Below are positions 10,498 to 18,906 of a DNA stretch of 64,000 nt, one piece after another. The DNA comes from Paraburkholderia metrosideri (GTDB taxonomy: Bacteria; Pseudomonadota; Gammaproteobacteria; Burkholderiales; Burkholderiaceae): positions 186,001-250,000 of the forward strand of contig NZ_CAJHCP010000003.1 in assembly GCF_904848625.1 (NCBI RefSeq), given 5' to 3'. A model generated the notes under the pieces. It worked only from the letters and a program-made list of their open reading frames with translations. It was not told the origin of the DNA and searched no databases. A program made the translations under genes and the position numbers. The first letter of the stretch is position 1. Each line of letters starts with the position of its first letter.

Positions 10498-12309
10498 CTA
10501 CGCAGAGTCCGCGTGATCCGGCACGGCACCACCCTGCTCCGTCCGCACGAGTGGTTCACCGAATTGCAAAGCAGCCAGTTGCGCATACAGCGGCGAGCTG
10601 TGCAAAAGCTCCGTATGACGCCCTTGCGCAACGATTCGCCCCTGCTCCAGCACCACAATGCGATCTGCCTGCTGCACCGTCGCGAGACGGTGTGCGATAA
10701 CCAGCGTCGTGCGATTTTGCGCAGCGTTGTCGAGTGCCTTCTGCACCAGACGCTCGCTAGCGGCGTCGAGCGCGCTGGTGGCTTCATCGAGCAGCAGGAT
10801 CGGCGGATTCTTCAGAATGGCGCGGGCAATCGCAATTCGCTGACGCTGTCCGCCGGATAATCGTACGCCGCGCTCTCCGAGAAACGTGTCGTAGCCTTGC
10901 GGCAGTTGGTCGATAAAACCCGCCGCCGCTGCCATTGCCGCAGCCTGCTGCACCTGTTCGAAAGTAGCGTCGGGCGCGCCGTAGCGAATATTGTCGAGCA
11001 CGCTGCCGGAGAAGATCACCGACTCCTGCAGCACGACGCCGATTTCCCGGCGCAACTCGACAAGCGGCACGTCACGCGTCGACACGCCATTGATCAGAAT
11101 GGTCCCTGATTGCGGATCGAAAAATCGCAGCAGCAGTTGGAACAGCGTAGTTTTTCCCGCACCGGACGGCCCGACCAACGCGACATGCTCGCCTGCGCGA
11201 ACATCGAGTGAAAGAGCGGAGAGCGCCGCAATGCCTTCGCGCGACGGATACGAGAAGCCGACGTTGTCGAAACGGATGCCGTGTCCGCGCGTGGGCAACG
11301 CAACCGTGGCCTCGGCCTCGACCACCGGCGAGCGAGCGGCCAGCAACTGCAGCAGCCGTTCAGTGGCGCCGGCAGCCCGCTGCAGATCGCCCCACACTTC
11401 GGCAACCGCCCCCACCGCGCCAGCCGTGAACACCGCGTAAAGAATGAACTGGGACAACTGGCCTGCGGTCATCCGCCCGGCCAGCACAGCCTGCGCGCCG
11501 AGCCAAAGCACGAACACGATCGCGCTGAACACCAGCACGATCACCACGGCGGTCAGCCACGCACGCGCCCGGATGCGCGTGAGCGCGGTATCGAAAGCGA
11601 TCTCCACCGCGCCGGCAAACCGCTTCGACTCATAGGGCTCCTGCGTGTACGACTGCACAGTCGGCATCGCATTGAGCACCTCGCCGGCCAGCGCGCTGGC
11701 GTTGGCCACCTTGTCCTGGCTGGCGCGCGAGAGCCGCCGTACGCGCCGTCCGAAGATGACGATCGGCGCGATCACCACGATCAACGTGACGATGATGTAC
11801 CCGGACAGCACCGGACTGGTCACGGCCAGCATCGCGACGCCGCCGATCAACAGAAAGAAGTTGCGCAGGCCCATCGACAGGCTGGTGCCCACCATCGCCT
11901 GAATCAACGTGGTGTCGGTGGTGAGCCTCGACAGCACCTCGCCGGTTTGGGTGGTTTCAAAGAACTGCGGACTCATCTTCAGCACATGGTCGTAGACCGC
12001 GCGCCGCAGGTCGGCCGTCACGCGTTCGCCGAGCCACGACACCAGGTAAAAGCGTGCGGCCGTCGCGCCGGCGAGAATCAGCGACACCGCGAATAACGCG
12101 ACGAAATAGCGATCGATGTGGGTCCGGTCGCCGCTGGCAAAGCCGCGATCGATCAGATATCTGAATGCCAACGGCAACGCGAGCGTGGCGCCCGCCGAGG
12201 TCACGAGCGCGATGAACGCGAGCACCCAGCGCCCGGCATAGGGCCGCATAAACGGAAACAGCGCGAACAGCGGACCGATACGCGATGAACGCGGGGCGGC
12301 GGTTGACAT
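10498..12309 (-). CDS. ABC exporter, fused permease-ATPase (MsbA/LmrA type)
   Basis: A half-size exporter of 603 residues that should work as a homodimer in the inner membrane. Residues 1-320 contain six transmembrane helices and the coupling segment FFETTQTGEVLSRLTTDTT. The C-terminal ATPase has Walker A GPSGAGKT, Q-loop VVLQESVIFSGSV, signature LSGGQRQRIAIARA, Walker B ILLLDEATSALD and switch VIAHRLATV. ATG 12309 is preceded by AGGA; the frame is open a further 54 codons upstream, but those residues are not membrane-like. The substrate (lipid, drug or peptide) is unknown. Essential lipid A transport usually belongs to an msbA gene next to lpxK, which is not here, so this is probably a paralogue. 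Confidence 0.9.
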   Translation of the reverse strand: MSTAAPRSSRIGPLFALFPFMRPYAGRWVLAFIALVTSAGATLALPLAFRYLIDRGFASGDRTHIDRYFVALFAVSLILAGATAARFYLVSWLGERVTADLRRAVYDHVLKMSPQFFETTQTGEVLSRLTTDTTLIQAMVGTSLSMGLRNFFLLIGGVAMLAVTSPVLSGYIIVTLIVVIAPIVIFGRRVRRLSRASQDKVANASALAGEVLNAMPTVQSYTQEPYESKRFAGAVEIAFDTALTRIRARAWLTAVVIVLVFSAIVFVLWLGAQAVLAGRMTAGQLSQFILYAVFTAGAVGAVAEVWGDLQRAAGATERLLQLLAARSPVVEAEATVALPTRGHGIRFDNVGFSYPSREGIAALSALSLDVRAGEHVALVGPSGAGKTTLFQLLLRFFDPQSGTILINGVSTRDVPLVELRREIGVVLQESVIFSGSVLDNIRYGAPDATFEQVQQAAAMAAAAGFIDQLPQGYDTFLGERGVRLSGGQRQRIAIARAILKNPPILLLDEATSALDAASERLVQKALDNAAQNRTTLVIAHRLATVQQADRIVVLEQGRIVAQGRHTELLHSSPLYAQLAALQFGEPLVRTEQGGAVPDHADSA

Positions 12310-12412
12310 GAGGATTCCTGGACGGAACGAAGATCCTCCCGATTGTGCCAGTGCTGCGGATTTGCCGTCACACGGCAATGCTCGCCATGACACGGTCAAC
12401 GGTGACTTCGCG

Positions 12413-13486
12413 CTACCGCTCCTTGCGCCGCCGGAACGCCCACCATCCCGCCAGCCCGGTGAAACCGGCAACCAGCAGCACCATCACCCAGAAACCATGG
12501 CGGTTTTCAGCAAGCGGAATACCGCCCACATTCATGCCGAAAAAACCCGCGACGATATTGATCGGCATCGCCAGAACCGTCACCAGCGTCAGCGTGAACA
12601 GCGTGCGGTTGTTCTGCTCTTCCAGCCGCGAAATGATTTCTTCCTGCAGCAGCCTGACCCGTTCAATCAGTCCGGCGACATCCGACAGCACGACCGAAAA
12701 CTCTTCCGTCGACTCGCGCAGATCCTGCACGTCTTCGGCATGAAGCCAGCGCGGCGGTCTCGCCAACAGTCGGAAAATCGCACCCGGCTCAGGTGCGAGC
12801 ATCCGTTGCAGGCGAGTCAGCGTACGGCGCATCGCACCGAGGTCGAGGCGATTTTGGGTCGGACGCTGCGACAGAAAACGATCTTCGATACGGTCGACAT
12901 CGGTGCTGGTTCGCCGCACGATCTGCACCAGCAGATCAGCCTGGTCGCGCATCAGATGCACCAGCAGTTCAGTGGGAGACCTGAATAGCTCGCCCTCGCG
13001 AACCGACGCGCGCAGGCGGTCCACCGAGCGCAGCGGCTTCATGCGCGCGGTAACGATGATCCGCTGATTCGCGTAAATCCATAGCGTCGCAATCTCGGAC
13101 GGAATGAATTCGAGGTTGAACATCACGTCGTTGACGACCGCGCGCAATGCGCCGTCAGCATGCTCGATGCGCGTCGAATGCGAGCCTTCGCGCAACGCAT
13201 CGTAAAAGCCGTCAGGCAAATCGAGTTGCGCTTTCATCCAGCGTTCGCTCGCGCTGTGGGCGAGATTGAAGTGCAGCCACAGGAATTCACCGGCTTCGTT
13301 CGCTGAGCCGCTTATGCCGCCGGTGTTACTCGCGCCGTTTGCGCCGTTTGCCTGTTGTCCACGAAGCCATTCGGCGACCTCATCGGCGTCGACGGGCCGT
13401 CCAGCGAGCGTGGGAGTAAAGAGGAAGCCGCACACCATACCGGTCGAATCCGCGCCGTAGGTTTGCAGTAGCAGATCAGCTTTCAT
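12413..13486 (-). CDS. CorA-family divalent cation transporter, ZntB-like
   Basis: A 357-residue inner-membrane protein of the CorA/ZntB family, which moves Zn2+ or Mg2+ as a pentamer. A long cytoplasmic N-terminal domain (to about residue 290) has the helical REGELFRSPTELLVHLMRDQ and a long stalk helix. Two C-terminal transmembrane helices follow, separated by the signature GMNVGGIPL. The variant GMN-V-GGIP resembles ZntB more than classic CorA (GMNFE.MPE). An Asn/Gly-rich low-complexity loop (about residues 46-65) is unusual. ATG 13486 is the first start of the frame. The gene is monocistronic. Confidence 0.88.
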   Translation of the reverse strand: MKADLLLQTYGADSTGMVCGFLFTPTLAGRPVDADEVAEWLRGQQANGANGASNTGGISGSANEAGEFLWLHFNLAHSASERWMKAQLDLPDGFYDALREGSHSTRIEHADGALRAVVNDVMFNLEFIPSEIATLWIYANQRIIVTARMKPLRSVDRLRASVREGELFRSPTELLVHLMRDQADLLVQIVRRTSTDVDRIEDRFLSQRPTQNRLDLGAMRRTLTRLQRMLAPEPGAIFRLLARPPRWLHAEDVQDLRESTEEFSVVLSDVAGLIERVRLLQEEIISRLEEQNNRTLFTLTLVTVLAMPINIVAGFFGMNVGGIPLAENRHGFWVMVLLVAGFTGLAGWWAFRRRKER

Positions 13487-13835
13487 AGATCATTGAAGGT
13501 TCGCTTCCCGTCCCGGTTTGGCGGATTATTCACCAAGGTACCCGTCGAACATGAAATCGTGACGATGATCGCGCGACGCAAGCCTCGAACAAAGCAAGAA
13601 GCGCACTGGAACGAAAATGCCGGAGCATATCGCGGCCAGTTGAACGAAGGTTAGCCCACTGATTTTTAGCGTCCGGGTGATGAATCGTCCAATTCGGACG
13701 ATCGCCTTTTATCGTGGCCGGTCACGACACAGTCATCTATTTTTGCCAGGCAAGTCAATGCGATGGCATGGGCGGTGCGAACCCGTTGATTAGCACGGGC
13801 CGGATGCAATCAATGCGACCCGGCCCGACAACGCA
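13487..13835. other. Intergenic stretch, nothing recognised
   Basis: About 350 bp between the ZntB-like gene (start side) and the glutathione transferase gene (stop side). I see no gene, tRNA or strong hairpin here. Confidence 0.4.
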
Positions 13836-13861
13836 TTATTCCGGACGCTTATTCCGGACGC
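13836..13861. repeat. 13-bp perfect tandem duplication over the GST stop codon
   Basis: TTATTCCGGACGC is present twice in direct succession (13836-13848 and 13849-13861). The TAA stop of the minus-strand glutathione transferase lies in the right unit, so the duplicated unit is just past the coding end. Confidence 0.9.
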
Positions 13862-14556
13862 TTCGGAATCGTCAAACCTCGCTCGACCGCCGGACGTGCA
13901 ACGAATGCCGCCAACGCACGCGTCACATTCGGAAAGTCCTGAATGCCGACCAACTCACCCGCCTCATAAAAGCCGGCGAGGTTACGCACCCATGGGAAAG
14001 TCGCGATATCGGCAATCGAATAAGCGTCGCCAAGAATCCACTCGCGTCCTTCGAGCCGTTGATTCAGCACACCCAGCAGACGCTTCGATTCGGCGACATA
14101 GCGATCGCGCGGACGCTTGTCTTCGTATTCTTTGCCCGCGAATTTGTGGAAGAACCCGAGTTGCCCGAACATGGGGCCAATGCCGCCCATCTGGAACATG
14201 ATCCATTGAATGGCTTCATAACGGCCGGCCGCGTCCTGCGGAACCAATTGACCGCTTTTATCTGCCAGATAAAGCAGGATCGCGCCGGATTCGAATAACG
14301 CAAGCGGCTTACCGTCCGGTCCGTCCGGATCGATAATCGCCGGAATCTTGTTGTTCGGATTCAGCGATAAAAACTCCGGCGTCATCTGATCGTTCGTGTC
14401 GAAGCGCACGAGATGCGGTTCATACGGCAAACCGGTTTCTTCGAGCATGATCGAGATTTTTACGCCATTCGGCGTTGGCAGCGAATAGAGCTGAATCCGC
14501 TCAGGATGAGCGGCAGGCCATTTCTTCGTGATCGGGAAAGCGGATAAATCGGTCAT
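13849..14556 (-). CDS. Glutathione S-transferase family protein (YghU/YfcG type)
   Basis: A 235-residue cytosolic protein with a thioredoxin-fold N-terminal domain (ERIQLYSLPTPNGVKISIML) and an all-helical C-terminal domain (FQMGGIGPMFGQLGFFHKFA, then SIADIATFPWVRN). The TPNG segment and the long N-terminal lead are typical of the bacterial Nu-class disulfide-bond oxidoreductases YfcG/YghU, which use two glutathiones and lack a catalytic Cys. LNPNNKIPAI and LFESGAILLYLAD form the glutathione site. The likely role is disulfide or peroxide reduction. ATG 14556 is the first start. A 13-bp duplication spans its stop codon. Confidence 0.92.
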   Translation of the reverse strand: MTDLSAFPITKKWPAAHPERIQLYSLPTPNGVKISIMLEETGLPYEPHLVRFDTNDQMTPEFLSLNPNNKIPAIIDPDGPDGKPLALFESGAILLYLADKSGQLVPQDAAGRYEAIQWIMFQMGGIGPMFGQLGFFHKFAGKEYEDKRPRDRYVAESKRLLGVLNQRLEGREWILGDAYSIADIATFPWVRNLAGFYEAGELVGIQDFPNVTRALAAFVARPAVERGLTIPKRPE

Positions 14557-14774
14557 GAGACGGGGTCACCCTATGCGTGAGTGGTTCGATTGAAAGCGGA
14601 ATCGGGCGGCGGTGATCCGGCGGGCCGGACGACCGGAGCCGCCCAATATAAACCGACTCGGCGCACTGTGTGCGAGGCTGTTTATGGCGTGCCTAAACGG
14701 GCGCCATAGCGCGTGCCATTCCTCTCACGCAGATTGAAAATCTTGCAAATGCCTTACACGCATTACCGTATTCA

Positions 14775-14996
14775 TCACCACAAATCTTTGGTCGCCGTCC
14801 CGGCGCGCGAGTTATAGCCCTCACGCCACAAGGCCGCTCCCACCGTCAGCAGCAGCGTCTTCTGCTCGCCGTCGAGCAGTTCCCACGCCACCGACAACCA
14901 GGTGGCATAGCTCGCGCAGGTGGATTCGAGATCGAGGGGCGCTTTGCCCTCCAGGTACTGCCGTTCGAACATCGAAAGCACTTTTTCGGGTGTCAT
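14775..14996 (-). CDS. Small conserved hypothetical protein
   Basis: A 73-residue protein that I do not recognise. It starts at ATG 14996 (MTPEKVLSMFERQYLEGKAP), with a strong GGAGGT 7 bp before, which is why I prefer this start over one 18 codons upstream. It is predicted to be soluble and helical, with one hydrophobic stretch (KTLLLTVGAALWREG). There is no signal peptide and no clear operon partner. Confidence 0.75.
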   Translation of the reverse strand: MTPEKVLSMFERQYLEGKAPLDLESTCASYATWLSVAWELLDGEQKTLLLTVGAALWREGYNSRAGTATKDLW

Positions 14997-15143
14997 TGGC
15001 GCTACCTCCGTGTGGGATGCACCAAGTCTAATGGGCGACGCACCGCACAAGGAACGCTGACCGCACGGATCCCGGGTTACTCCCAGGCGTCGCCAAGCCC
15101 TGCTACCCAGCGTGCATCATCCGTGGACATCGCGCGAAAAAGA

Positions 15144-15167
15144 AAAGAGGTGCCGAAGCACCTCTTT
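15144..15167 (-). terminator. Terminator with UUCG tetraloop after the CsbD gene
   Basis: A 10-bp stem, AAAGAGGTGC / GCACCTCTTT, closes a 4-base loop that reads UUCG on the minus strand. The minus strand continues with a T-rich tail (TCTTTTTCG). It lies 55 bp past the CsbD stop. Confidence 0.85.
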
Positions 15168-15221
15168 CATCGCCATCGACGCTTCACCGTCGATCATCGG
15201 CAATCAACAGCCCAAAGCCGG

Positions 15222-15413
15222 TTACGGCGCATTGCGCTTGGCGTTGTCTTTCGCGTCTTCCTTAGCGTCGCCGTAGGCCTTCTGTACCTTGCCCGCGCCT
15301 TGCTGGAGATCGCCCTTCAGTTCCTTGCCGGGGTTGTCCGTGGCTTTGCCAACCGCTTCATTGACCTTGCCCTTGACCTGTTCGGTCACACCCTTTACCT
15401 GGTCCTTGTTCAT
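15222..15413 (-). CDS. CsbD family stress-response protein
   Basis: A 63-residue, highly charged, Lys/Asp/Ala-rich helical protein. It begins MNKDQVKGVTEQVKGKVNEA, the family signature. It continues with NPGKELKGDLQQGAG, completing a one-domain CsbD protein of normal length. CsbD-like proteins are abundant general-stress proteins of unknown biochemical function. ATG 15413 is the only sensible start. It is monocistronic, with a clear terminator downstream. Confidence 0.92.
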   Translation of the reverse strand: MNKDQVKGVTEQVKGKVNEAVGKATDNPGKELKGDLQQGAGKVQKAYGDAKEDAKDNAKRNAP

Positions 15414-15590
15414 GTTCGGCTCCGCTATCTGGAATGCCGGCGCGACATTACGCCAGTATCCCTATCGAGCAACGGCTGTGCCCGCGCCTGGTTCGCGTTG
15501 AATCGGCACGCAACGATACCGGTTGAAAAATTTTTTAAATAGGGCCTAAAGTCCCGCCCCAACGTGCCGTTAGACAGCGATGGAGGAGCT

Positions 15591-15923
15591 ATGGACCGCA
15601 CGCTCAACAGGCTTTCAGGGTCGTCCCATATCGCGCTGATCGATCATGACATCGCGCATATTTCGCGTGTGATGCGGGTAGCGTTACACGGTGACCTGGG
15701 CGGCCCCATTCTCCCCGTTGCTTACTGGCGCAACCGTTTGTACCAGTTACTCGACTCCGGCAACCTGTCCCATCCGCAACTCTGCGCGATCGACAGTCTC
15801 CTGCTGCAACTCGCCCAATTCGAAGCTGAACCTCAACCGGCATGGGGCACGATGCTGCCCGCCGCTGCGTCACTGCCACCGTTTGCGCCGCCGCATTCGT
15901 CGAACGCCGGCAACCCGGCCTGA
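15591..15923 (+). CDS. Small hypothetical protein
   Basis: A 110-residue protein of unknown function. ATG 15591 (MDRTLNRLSGSSHIALIDHD) has GGAGGAG 3-9 bp before it, which fixes this start against one 9 codons upstream. The N-terminal two thirds looks like a compact helical domain (HISRVMRVALHGDLGGPILP, then YWRNRLYQLLDSGNLSHPQL); the last 25 residues are Pro/Ala-rich and probably disordered. No family is recognised. It stands alone before dcm. Confidence 0.7.
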   Translation: MDRTLNRLSGSSHIALIDHDIAHISRVMRVALHGDLGGPILPVAYWRNRLYQLLDSGNLSHPQLCAIDSLLLQLAQFEAEPQPAWGTMLPAAASLPPFAPPHSSNAGNPA

Positions 15924-15990
15924 CTCCGCTTTATCCCGCGTCGTCGGCCATTGCAGGCCGACGCGCCCTATCGCTCCCGCTTAAAAAGAA

Positions 15991-16012
15991 GGCCGCGATC
16001 CAGGTCGCGGCC
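15991..16012 (-). terminator. Hairpin with minus-strand T tail, no matching gene
   Basis: GGCCGCGA / TCGCGGCC with a 6-base loop. On the minus strand it is followed by TTCTTTTTAA, as in an intrinsic terminator; on the plus strand there is no T run. No minus-strand gene ends here, since dcm lies to the right on the plus strand. It may end an antisense transcript, or it may be a relic. Confidence 0.5.
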
Positions 16013-16207
16013 CTAACACGTCGCAACGCGGGGATTCGCGTCACGGCCGCAAGCGTACCCATCCAACTGTGACAAGCAGATTTCGCCACCCGCGCCCCAA
16101 TATTTCCGCGAGCTTGCGGGAAATTTTCTGCCCAGCCGTCGCAAAAACCCGAAAAGCGGGACGACCTTAGGTCATAATGTCCGCAAAAATTCCCAGCAAG
16201 GACGCCC

Positions 16208-17494
16208 GTGACCCTCGCCGCACCGCTCAACCTGCTCAGGCAGGCGCGCGCCCGCTTCACTCAACGCGAAATCGCCGCGCATGTCGGCAAGGACATCAAG
16301 ACGGTGCGCCGCTGGGAAAAGGGCGAAACACCGTGCCCGGCGATGCTGGAGCCCGCGTTGCGCGATCTGCTGCAGCAGGGGGCGCGCTTGAAGGGCGAGG
16401 CTCACGGCAGCGGCGCCGCGCAATTCCGCTTCATCGACCTGTTCGCGGGCATCGGCGGGATTCGCATGGGCTTCGAAGCGCACGGCGGCGAGTGTGTCTT
16501 CACTAGCGAGTGGAACGATTTTTCGACCCGCACCTATCGCGAGAACTACCCGGCCGGCGACGAACACGCGCTGATCGGCGATATCGTCTCGTTTCCCGCC
16601 GAGGACGTGCCGAGCCACGATGTGCTGCTCGGCGGCTTTCCCTGCCAGCCGTTTTCCATTGCGGGCGTCAGCAAGAAAAACGCGCTGGGCCGCCCGCACG
16701 GTTTCGAATGCACAACCCAAGGCACGCTTTTTTTCGACGTTGCGCGAATCATCGCGGCGAAGCGCCCTGCTGCGTTTCTGCTGGAGAACGTGAAGAACCT
16801 GCTCTCGCACGATAAAGGCCGTACCTTCGACGTGATCGTGCAAACCCTGCGCGACGAACTCGGTTACGAAGTGCATTACCGGGTGATCGACGGCCAGCAT
16901 TTCACGCCGCAGCATCGGGAGCGCATCATCATCGTCGGCTTTCGCGGCAAGACGGATTTCTCGTGGGACGATCTGCGCCTGCCGGAAAACGGTCCGCGTC
17001 TCGGCTCGATCCTGCATCGCACGGATGGAAGCGAACCGGAACTGCCGTGGGACCACGACCGCTTCTTCGACCACACCGCCCGCTGCGTGCAGCCAAAGTA
17101 CACGCTCACTTCGAACCTGTGGACCTATTTGCAGAACTACGCGGCCAAGCATCGCGCGGCGGGCAACGGTTTCGGCTTTGGCATGGCGTATCCGGACAGC
17201 GTCACGCGTACGCTGTCTGCGCGTTATCACAAGGACGGCTCCGAAATTCTGGTCTATCAGGGCGACGCATTGCGTCCGCGCCGCCTGACGCCGCGTGAAT
17301 GCGCGCGGCTGATGGGCTTCCCCGACACCTTCAGAATCCCCGTCAGCGATACGCAGGCGTACCGGCAGTTCGGCAACAGCGTCGTCATGCCGGTGATGCG
17401 CGAAGTGGCGCGCATCATGCTGCCGCATGTGCACACCCTGCTCGCCGAGGAAACCCGCGATGGTTCGAAGCAAGCTTTGTCGCTGTACGCCTGA
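16208..17494 (+). CDS. dcm: DNA (cytosine-5) methyltransferase, Dcm type
   Basis: It methylates cytosine at C5 in duplex DNA. The 428-residue protein has all key motifs: I ([20 protein letters not shown]), IV with the catalytic Cys (GGFPCQPFS), VI (LLENVKNLL), VIII ([11 protein letters not shown]), and IX/X ([25 protein letters not shown]). An N-terminal helix-turn-helix-like segment of about 65 residues ([20 protein letters not shown]) precedes the catalytic domain, as in E. coli Dcm/EcoRII methylases, so CCWGG is a reasonable but unproven target. The start is GTG 16208 with AAGGA before it. There is no cognate restriction enzyme; vsr follows 54 bp downstream. Confidence 0.95.
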   Translation: MTLAAPLNLLRQARARFTQREIAAHVGKDIKTVRRWEKGETPCPAMLEPALRDLLQQGARLKGEAHGSGAAQFRFIDLFAGIGGIRMGFEAHGGECVFTSEWNDFSTRTYRENYPAGDEHALIGDIVSFPAEDVPSHDVLLGGFPCQPFSIAGVSKKNALGRPHGFECTTQGTLFFDVARIIAAKRPAAFLLENVKNLLSHDKGRTFDVIVQTLRDELGYEVHYRVIDGQHFTPQHRERIIIVGFRGKTDFSWDDLRLPENGPRLGSILHRTDGSEPELPWDHDRFFDHTARCVQPKYTLTSNLWTYLQNYAAKHRAAGNGFGFGMAYPDSVTRTLSARYHKDGSEILVYQGDALRPRRLTPRECARLMGFPDTFRIPVSDTQAYRQFGNSVVMPVMREVARIMLPHVHTLLAEETRDGSKQALSLYA

Positions 17495-17548
17495 CTGGTT
17501 CGCCGTCAGCGCCGCTGAACGCGGCAACGCGTTATCACGGCGCTAAAC

Positions 17549-17995
17549 ATGGTCGATATCGTCGATAGCGCGACGCGCAGCCGGATGATGTCCGGCATCC
17601 GCGGCCGCAATACCAAACCGGAAATCCTGATCCGCAGCCTGCTGCATCGGCAGGGCTTTCGCTTTCGTCTGGATGTGCGCGATCTGCCTGGGCGCCCCGA
17701 CATCGTGTTGCCGCGCTATCGCGCGGTGGTGCTCGTGCATGGCTGTTTCTGGCACGGCCACGATTGCCGGCTTTTCAAATGGCCGCAGACGCGCCCCGAG
17801 TTCTGGCGCGACAAGATCGGCCGCAATCGCACCAACGACCACAAGGTCCGCCACGCGTTACTCGCGGGCGGCTGGCGCGTGGCCGTGGTGTGGGAATGCG
17901 CTTTGCGTGGCGCCAATCGCGATATCGAAGGGGTATTGCAACGGCTTGTCGAGTGGCTCCGAAGTGAGGAGCCGGAGTTCGAGGAACGCGGCTGA
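17549..17995 (+). CDS. vsr: Very short patch repair endonuclease
   Basis: Vsr nicks DNA 5' of the T in T:G mismatches that arise when 5-methylcytosine deaminates at the Dcm site, starting very short patch repair with MutS/MutL. The 148-residue protein has normal length. It carries the family start DSATRSRMMSGIRGRNTKPE, the catalytic Asp in LPGRPDIVLP, the zinc/active-site CFWHGHDCRLF, and the C-terminal WECAL. It follows dcm on the same strand, the usual coupling that limits the mutagenic cost of methylation. The start at ATG 17549 is clear. Confidence 0.96.
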   Translation: MVDIVDSATRSRMMSGIRGRNTKPEILIRSLLHRQGFRFRLDVRDLPGRPDIVLPRYRAVVLVHGCFWHGHDCRLFKWPQTRPEFWRDKIGRNRTNDHKVRHALLAGGWRVAVVWECALRGANRDIEGVLQRLVEWLRSEEPEFEERG

Positions 17996-18222
17996 CGCGG
18001 TTGTTGCCACCGCCTCGATGCCCGGCGACGGCCCGGCGACGCGCTGAAGATCCGCTTTCAGCCTGCCCGGCCGGAACGAGTCCGAAAGCCGCCGGTGATA
18101 CACTCGACTGGCTAATTCGGAGCACTTTTGCATGACGCCGCTTTCGCCCGCGCGAGTGTGGCCCGCAGCAAAATCCGCGGTGCTCCGACGATCCCAGAAC
18201 CAATCAACAAGGGAGGCACATC

Positions 18223-18726
18223 ATGGCTGATTTCCGTCTCTGGTCCGACGAATTTCCCACCAACGGCTTCATGCCGAAAGCCCATGAATATCACGACAAG
18301 GCATTCGGTGTGGACGGCGAAAACATCTCGCCGGCATTGCAGTGGGACGCGCCGCCGCCTGACACGCAAAGCTTCGCCCTCACCGTTCACGATCCCGACG
18401 CGCCCACCGGCAGCGGCTTCTGGCATTGGGTCGTGGTCAACATTCCCGTCGACGCCCGTTCGCTGTCGCGCAACGCCGGCAAGGCAGATGGGTCGCTGCT
18501 GCCGCAAGGCGCACTGCAAATGCGCAATGACTATGGCACGGTTGGCTTCGGTGGCGCGGCGCCGCCGCGTGGCGACAAGGCGCATCGCTACATCTTCCGG
18601 CTGCATGCGCTGAAGGTGCCGCATCTGCCGGTCAATGCAGAGACCACCAATGCCGTGGCGCGCTTCATGACGCATCTGAACGAACTGGATTCGACGACCC
18701 ATACCGGGCTGTACGAACTGAAGTGA
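18223..18726 (+). CDS. YbhB/YbcL-type PEBP (Raf kinase inhibitor-like) protein
   Basis: A 167-residue cytoplasmic phosphatidylethanolamine-binding-protein homologue. Conserved pieces are NISPALQWDAPPPDTQSFAL, the ligand-site DPDAPTGSGFWHWVVVNIP, and GYGG-like region YGTVGFGGAAPPRGDKAHRY with RYIFRLHAL. The length is typical. Its bacterial function is not established. ATG 18223 follows a good GGGAGG (AACAAGGGAGGCACATC). No operon partner is evident. Confidence 0.93.
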   Translation: MADFRLWSDEFPTNGFMPKAHEYHDKAFGVDGENISPALQWDAPPPDTQSFALTVHDPDAPTGSGFWHWVVVNIPVDARSLSRNAGKADGSLLPQGALQMRNDYGTVGFGGAAPPRGDKAHRYIFRLHALKVPHLPVNAETTNAVARFMTHLNELDSTTHTGLYELK

Positions 18727-18906
18727 ACTGACGGAGACGATGCCGGCATGGGCACGCGAAGCAACTGATGCCGGCATCGCACACCACCACGCCGTCAACG
18801 TCGCCGCCAGATTCTGCGGCGACAAAACCATGCTGTCACCACGGCGGGCCATGTGCGGCGCCCGGCGCTTCCACGTCGAACCGAACCATCACAAATCAAA
18901 CAATCG

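Noticed and set aside
16172..17527. A 451-codon minus-strand ORF opposite dcm
   Set aside because: Composition of a shadow frame; the plus strand has all cytosine methylase motifs.
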